A stretch of DNA of 64,000 bases, from assembly GCA_051920445.1 (NCBI GenBank), contig JBPPLN010000001.1, positions 558,001 through 622,000 on the forward strand, in the 5' to 3' direction. Below are positions 62,207 through 64,000 of the stretch, in pieces. This DNA is from CAG-177 sp003514385. GTDB lineage: Bacteria > Bacillota > Clostridia > Oscillospirales > Acutalibacteraceae. Both the position numbers and the translations under genes were made by a program. The notes below the pieces were generated by a model. That model did not search any database, had not been told where the DNA came from, and saw only the letters and a program-made list of their open reading frames with translations. Position 1 is the stretch's first letter; each line of letters starts with the position of its first letter.

Positions 62207-64000
62207 TTATTCAAAATTCTCGGCGGCTTTTTTCTTCTGAAGCTGTTCGCCCATGGACTGGATCTCAATGAGCTTGTAGTACTTGCCCTTGAGCGCCATG
62301 AGTTCTTCGGGAGTGCCGCATTCGATTATCTCGCCGTGGTCGACGACAACTATCTTGTTCGCCTTGCGCAAAGTTGAAAGACGGTGGGCAATCATGAGCG
62401 TTGTGCGCCCGGATATCAGTCTCTCTATCGCGCCCTGAATAAGATTCTCGGTCTCGGAATCGACCGCCGCCGTCGCCTCGTCGAAGATGAGTATGCTCGG
62501 ATTTTTGAGCACCGCGCGGGCTATAGACACGCGCTGCTTCTCGCCGCCGGAGAGTCCGACTCCGCGCTCGCCGAGCATGGTGTCGTATGCATCGGGCATG
62601 CGGCGGATGAAGCCGTCCGCGTTCGCGACCTCCGCCGCGTGGAGCACCTGCTCAACATGGACATCCGCGCTGCCATAGGCGATATTATTATATATCGTGT
62701 CTCTGAACATCAGCGGCTCCTGCTGGACGAAGCCGATCGAGTTTCTGTAATATCTCAGGTCGATGTCCCTGATGTTTATTCCGTCGACGAGTATCTCTCC
62801 GTCGTATTCGTCATAGTAACGCATCAGCAGGTTTATCAGCGTCGATTTGCCGGAGCCCGTCGTTCCGACTATGCCGACTATATCGCCCGGCTCTATAGTC
62901 AGATTTATGTTTGAGAGGACTTTTTTCGAGCGGTCGAACGCGAAGTTGACATTCTTGAATTCAATCTTGCCATCCATGCGCTTGAGCTCTTTGCCCTGGC
63001 CGAAATCGTGCTCGGGCTCGGCATCGAGGATGTCGAGTATCTTTTCGGCGGACGCCAATGTATTTTGATATGTGTCGCCGATATTCGCAAAGAAGTTGAC
63101 CGGGTTATAGAACATGCTCGCGTATGAGATGAACGACACGAGCAGACCGAGCGAAACCTCGCTGCTGCCGGAGATGACGAGATTACCGCCCATGAACCAT
63201 ATGACAAGCGTTCCGCAGGTCACGAGGAATGTTATCACCGACGGGAACACCGCAGAGGGCACGGCGGCTTTTTTGTCCTCCTTGAACCATTCATCGCAGT
63301 AGGCGTTGAAGCGTTTGACCGTCTTTCGCTCGTTCGTGAAAGCTTTTATCACTCGCACGCTCGGTATCGTGTCGGCGAGCATCGAAGAGATCGACGCGGA
63401 GCGCCGCCACATGCGCATATATTTGGGTCCGAGCACCTTGCCGAACCGCTTGCCGACAAACACGACTATCGGCACGGGAATGAGCGAGAAGAGCGCCAAT
63501 CGCCAGCTCATCATGAACATTATGACTATCAGCCCCACGAGCGTAAACGCTTGAATGACCGCCTCCTGGGTTATCTTCATGATGAAGTTCTGTATCACCG
63601 TCGCGTCGGAGTTGACGCGGTTTATGACGGAGCCTGTCGATATCCTGTCATAGAAGCTCATCGGCAGATACTGCGCCTTTTCATATATATCTTTCTTGAG
63701 ATTCAAGACTATCCTGTCGCCGGATATTCTGAGCTTATACGCCCGAAAACCGTTTATCACATACTGAAGAACGTACACCCCGAGCAGAAGCAAAATGACC
63801 GCCATGAGCCGTTTTGACGATTTCTGCGGGATAACATCATCGACCATTATCTTTGTGATATACGGCGGGACGAGCGAGAACGCCGTTGTGAGCACGGATA
63901 GAATCATGCACACTATCAGCGGCTTTGTTTCGGGCTTGACATAGCCCGAGAATTTTGTGATGAGCTTGCGCTTGCCGGAGCAGTTGAGGCACTCGGCATC
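62207..64000 (-). CDS. ABC exporter (membrane domain plus ATPase), N-terminus outside the window
   Basis: At least 598 residues, open in frame to the window edge. The visible 5' end contains CLNCSGKRKL, a CxxC unit that in DUF1854-associated exporters lies in an extra N-terminal domain. Six membrane helices (about 30-330 of the visible part) precede the ATPase, with Walker A VGTTGSGKSTLINLLM, signature LSGGEKQRVSIARAVL, Walker B ILIFDEATAAVDSE and the switch His in IAHRLSTL. It is a homodimeric half-transporter by layout. It is followed by DUF1854, c-di-AMP receptor and ABM genes with gaps of 12-18 bases. Substrate unknown. Confidence 0.92.
   Translation of the reverse strand, partial: DAECLNCSGKRKLITKFSGYVKPETKPLIVCMILSVLTTAFSLVPPYITKIMVDDVIPQKSSKRLMAVILLLLGVYVLQYVINGFRAYKLRISGDRIVLNLKKDIYEKAQYLPMSFYDRISTGSVINRVNSDATVIQNFIMKITQEAVIQAFTLVGLIVIMFMMSWRLALFSLIPVPIVVFVGKRFGKVLGPKYMRMWRRSASISSMLADTIPSVRVIKAFTNERKTVKRFNAYCDEWFKEDKKAAVPSAVFPSVITFLVTCGTLVIWFMGGNLVISGSSEVSLGLLVSFISYASMFYNPVNFFANIGDTYQNTLASAEKILDILDAEPEHDFGQGKELKRMDGKIEFKNVNFAFDRSKKVLSNINLTIEPGDIVGIVGTTGSGKSTLINLLMRYYDEYDGEILVDGINIRDIDLRYYRNSIGFVQQEPLMFRDTIYNNIAYGSADVHVEQVLHAAEVANADGFIRRMPDAYDTMLGERGVGLSGGEKQRVSIARAVLKNPSILIFDEATAAVDSETENLIQGAIERLISGRTTLMIAHRLSTLRKANKIVVVDHGEIIECGTPEELMALKGKYYKLIEIQSMGEQLQKKKAAENFE

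Overview
The window looks like a chromosomal segment of a spore-forming, GC-rich gut Clostridium relative, most likely Oscillospiraceae/Ruminococcaceae. The evidence is strong GGAGG ribosome-binding sites, TTGACA/TATAAT promoters, tRNA genes with encoded CCA, Firmicutes-type genes (YlmH, YerC, BofA, YaaL, a DarA-type c-di-AMP receptor, FtsEX with an M23 protein and an S41 protein), and several intergenic repeats of the kind found in this group. This placement is inference from gene content; no 16S rRNA is present.

Layout. 0-5 kb: the 5' end of a Na/phosphate cotransporter, two tandem paralogous MFS transporters, tRNA-Thr and tRNA-Asp, and a third MFS carrier. 5-9 kb (+): Fe-S L-serine dehydratase, cyclophilin, YerC, a methyltransferase and Hsp33. 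9-10.8 kb: cytidine deaminase, a four-helix-bundle protein, two copies of a modular hairpin repeat, and a five-tRNA cluster (Cys, Gly, Phe, Asp, Val). 10.9-14 kb: a short-chain dehydrogenase divergent from a PadR/HAAS membrane-protein pair. 14.5-18.4 kb: an esterase and a GH38 alpha-mannosidase.

18.5-32.4 kb (-) is a compact 14-kb phage-derived locus: terminase, portal, protease, decoration protein, capsid and neck genes, then a separate unit with a regulator, tail-fibre-type proteins, amidase and holin. No integrase, repressor, replication, tail-tube or tape-measure gene is visible. The second unit starts at a consensus promoter carrying a LexA-type operator. It is either a decayed prophage or a domesticated, gene-transfer-agent-like particle locus, and it is the most interesting part of the window.

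32.6-42.4 kb: mgtE behind a long leader ending in a terminator-like hairpin, gapA, the cell-division cluster ftsE-ftsX-M23-S41 (the S41 protein appears to lack its catalytic Ser/Lys pair), a PucR/CdaR regulator and YlmH. 42.6-48.1 kb: a second PadR/HAAS pair and an ABC transporter with a degenerate M1-peptidase-like ectodomain. 48.5-60.2 kb: carbohydrate genes (GH39, GH63-like, mannose-6-phosphate isomerase, GH78 rhamnosidase, Gfo/Idh oxidoreductase) mixed with housekeeping genes (tRNA-Val, YaaL-BofA, ABC-F). 60.4-64 kb: a DUF6514 protein, then a minus-strand run of an ABC exporter (cut by the window edge), a DUF1854 protein, a c-di-AMP receptor and an ABM monooxygenase.

The glycan genes (GH38, GH39, GH63-like, GH78, ManA, esterase) together with the MFS carriers suggest an organism that lives on plant or host mannose- and rhamnose-containing glycans.
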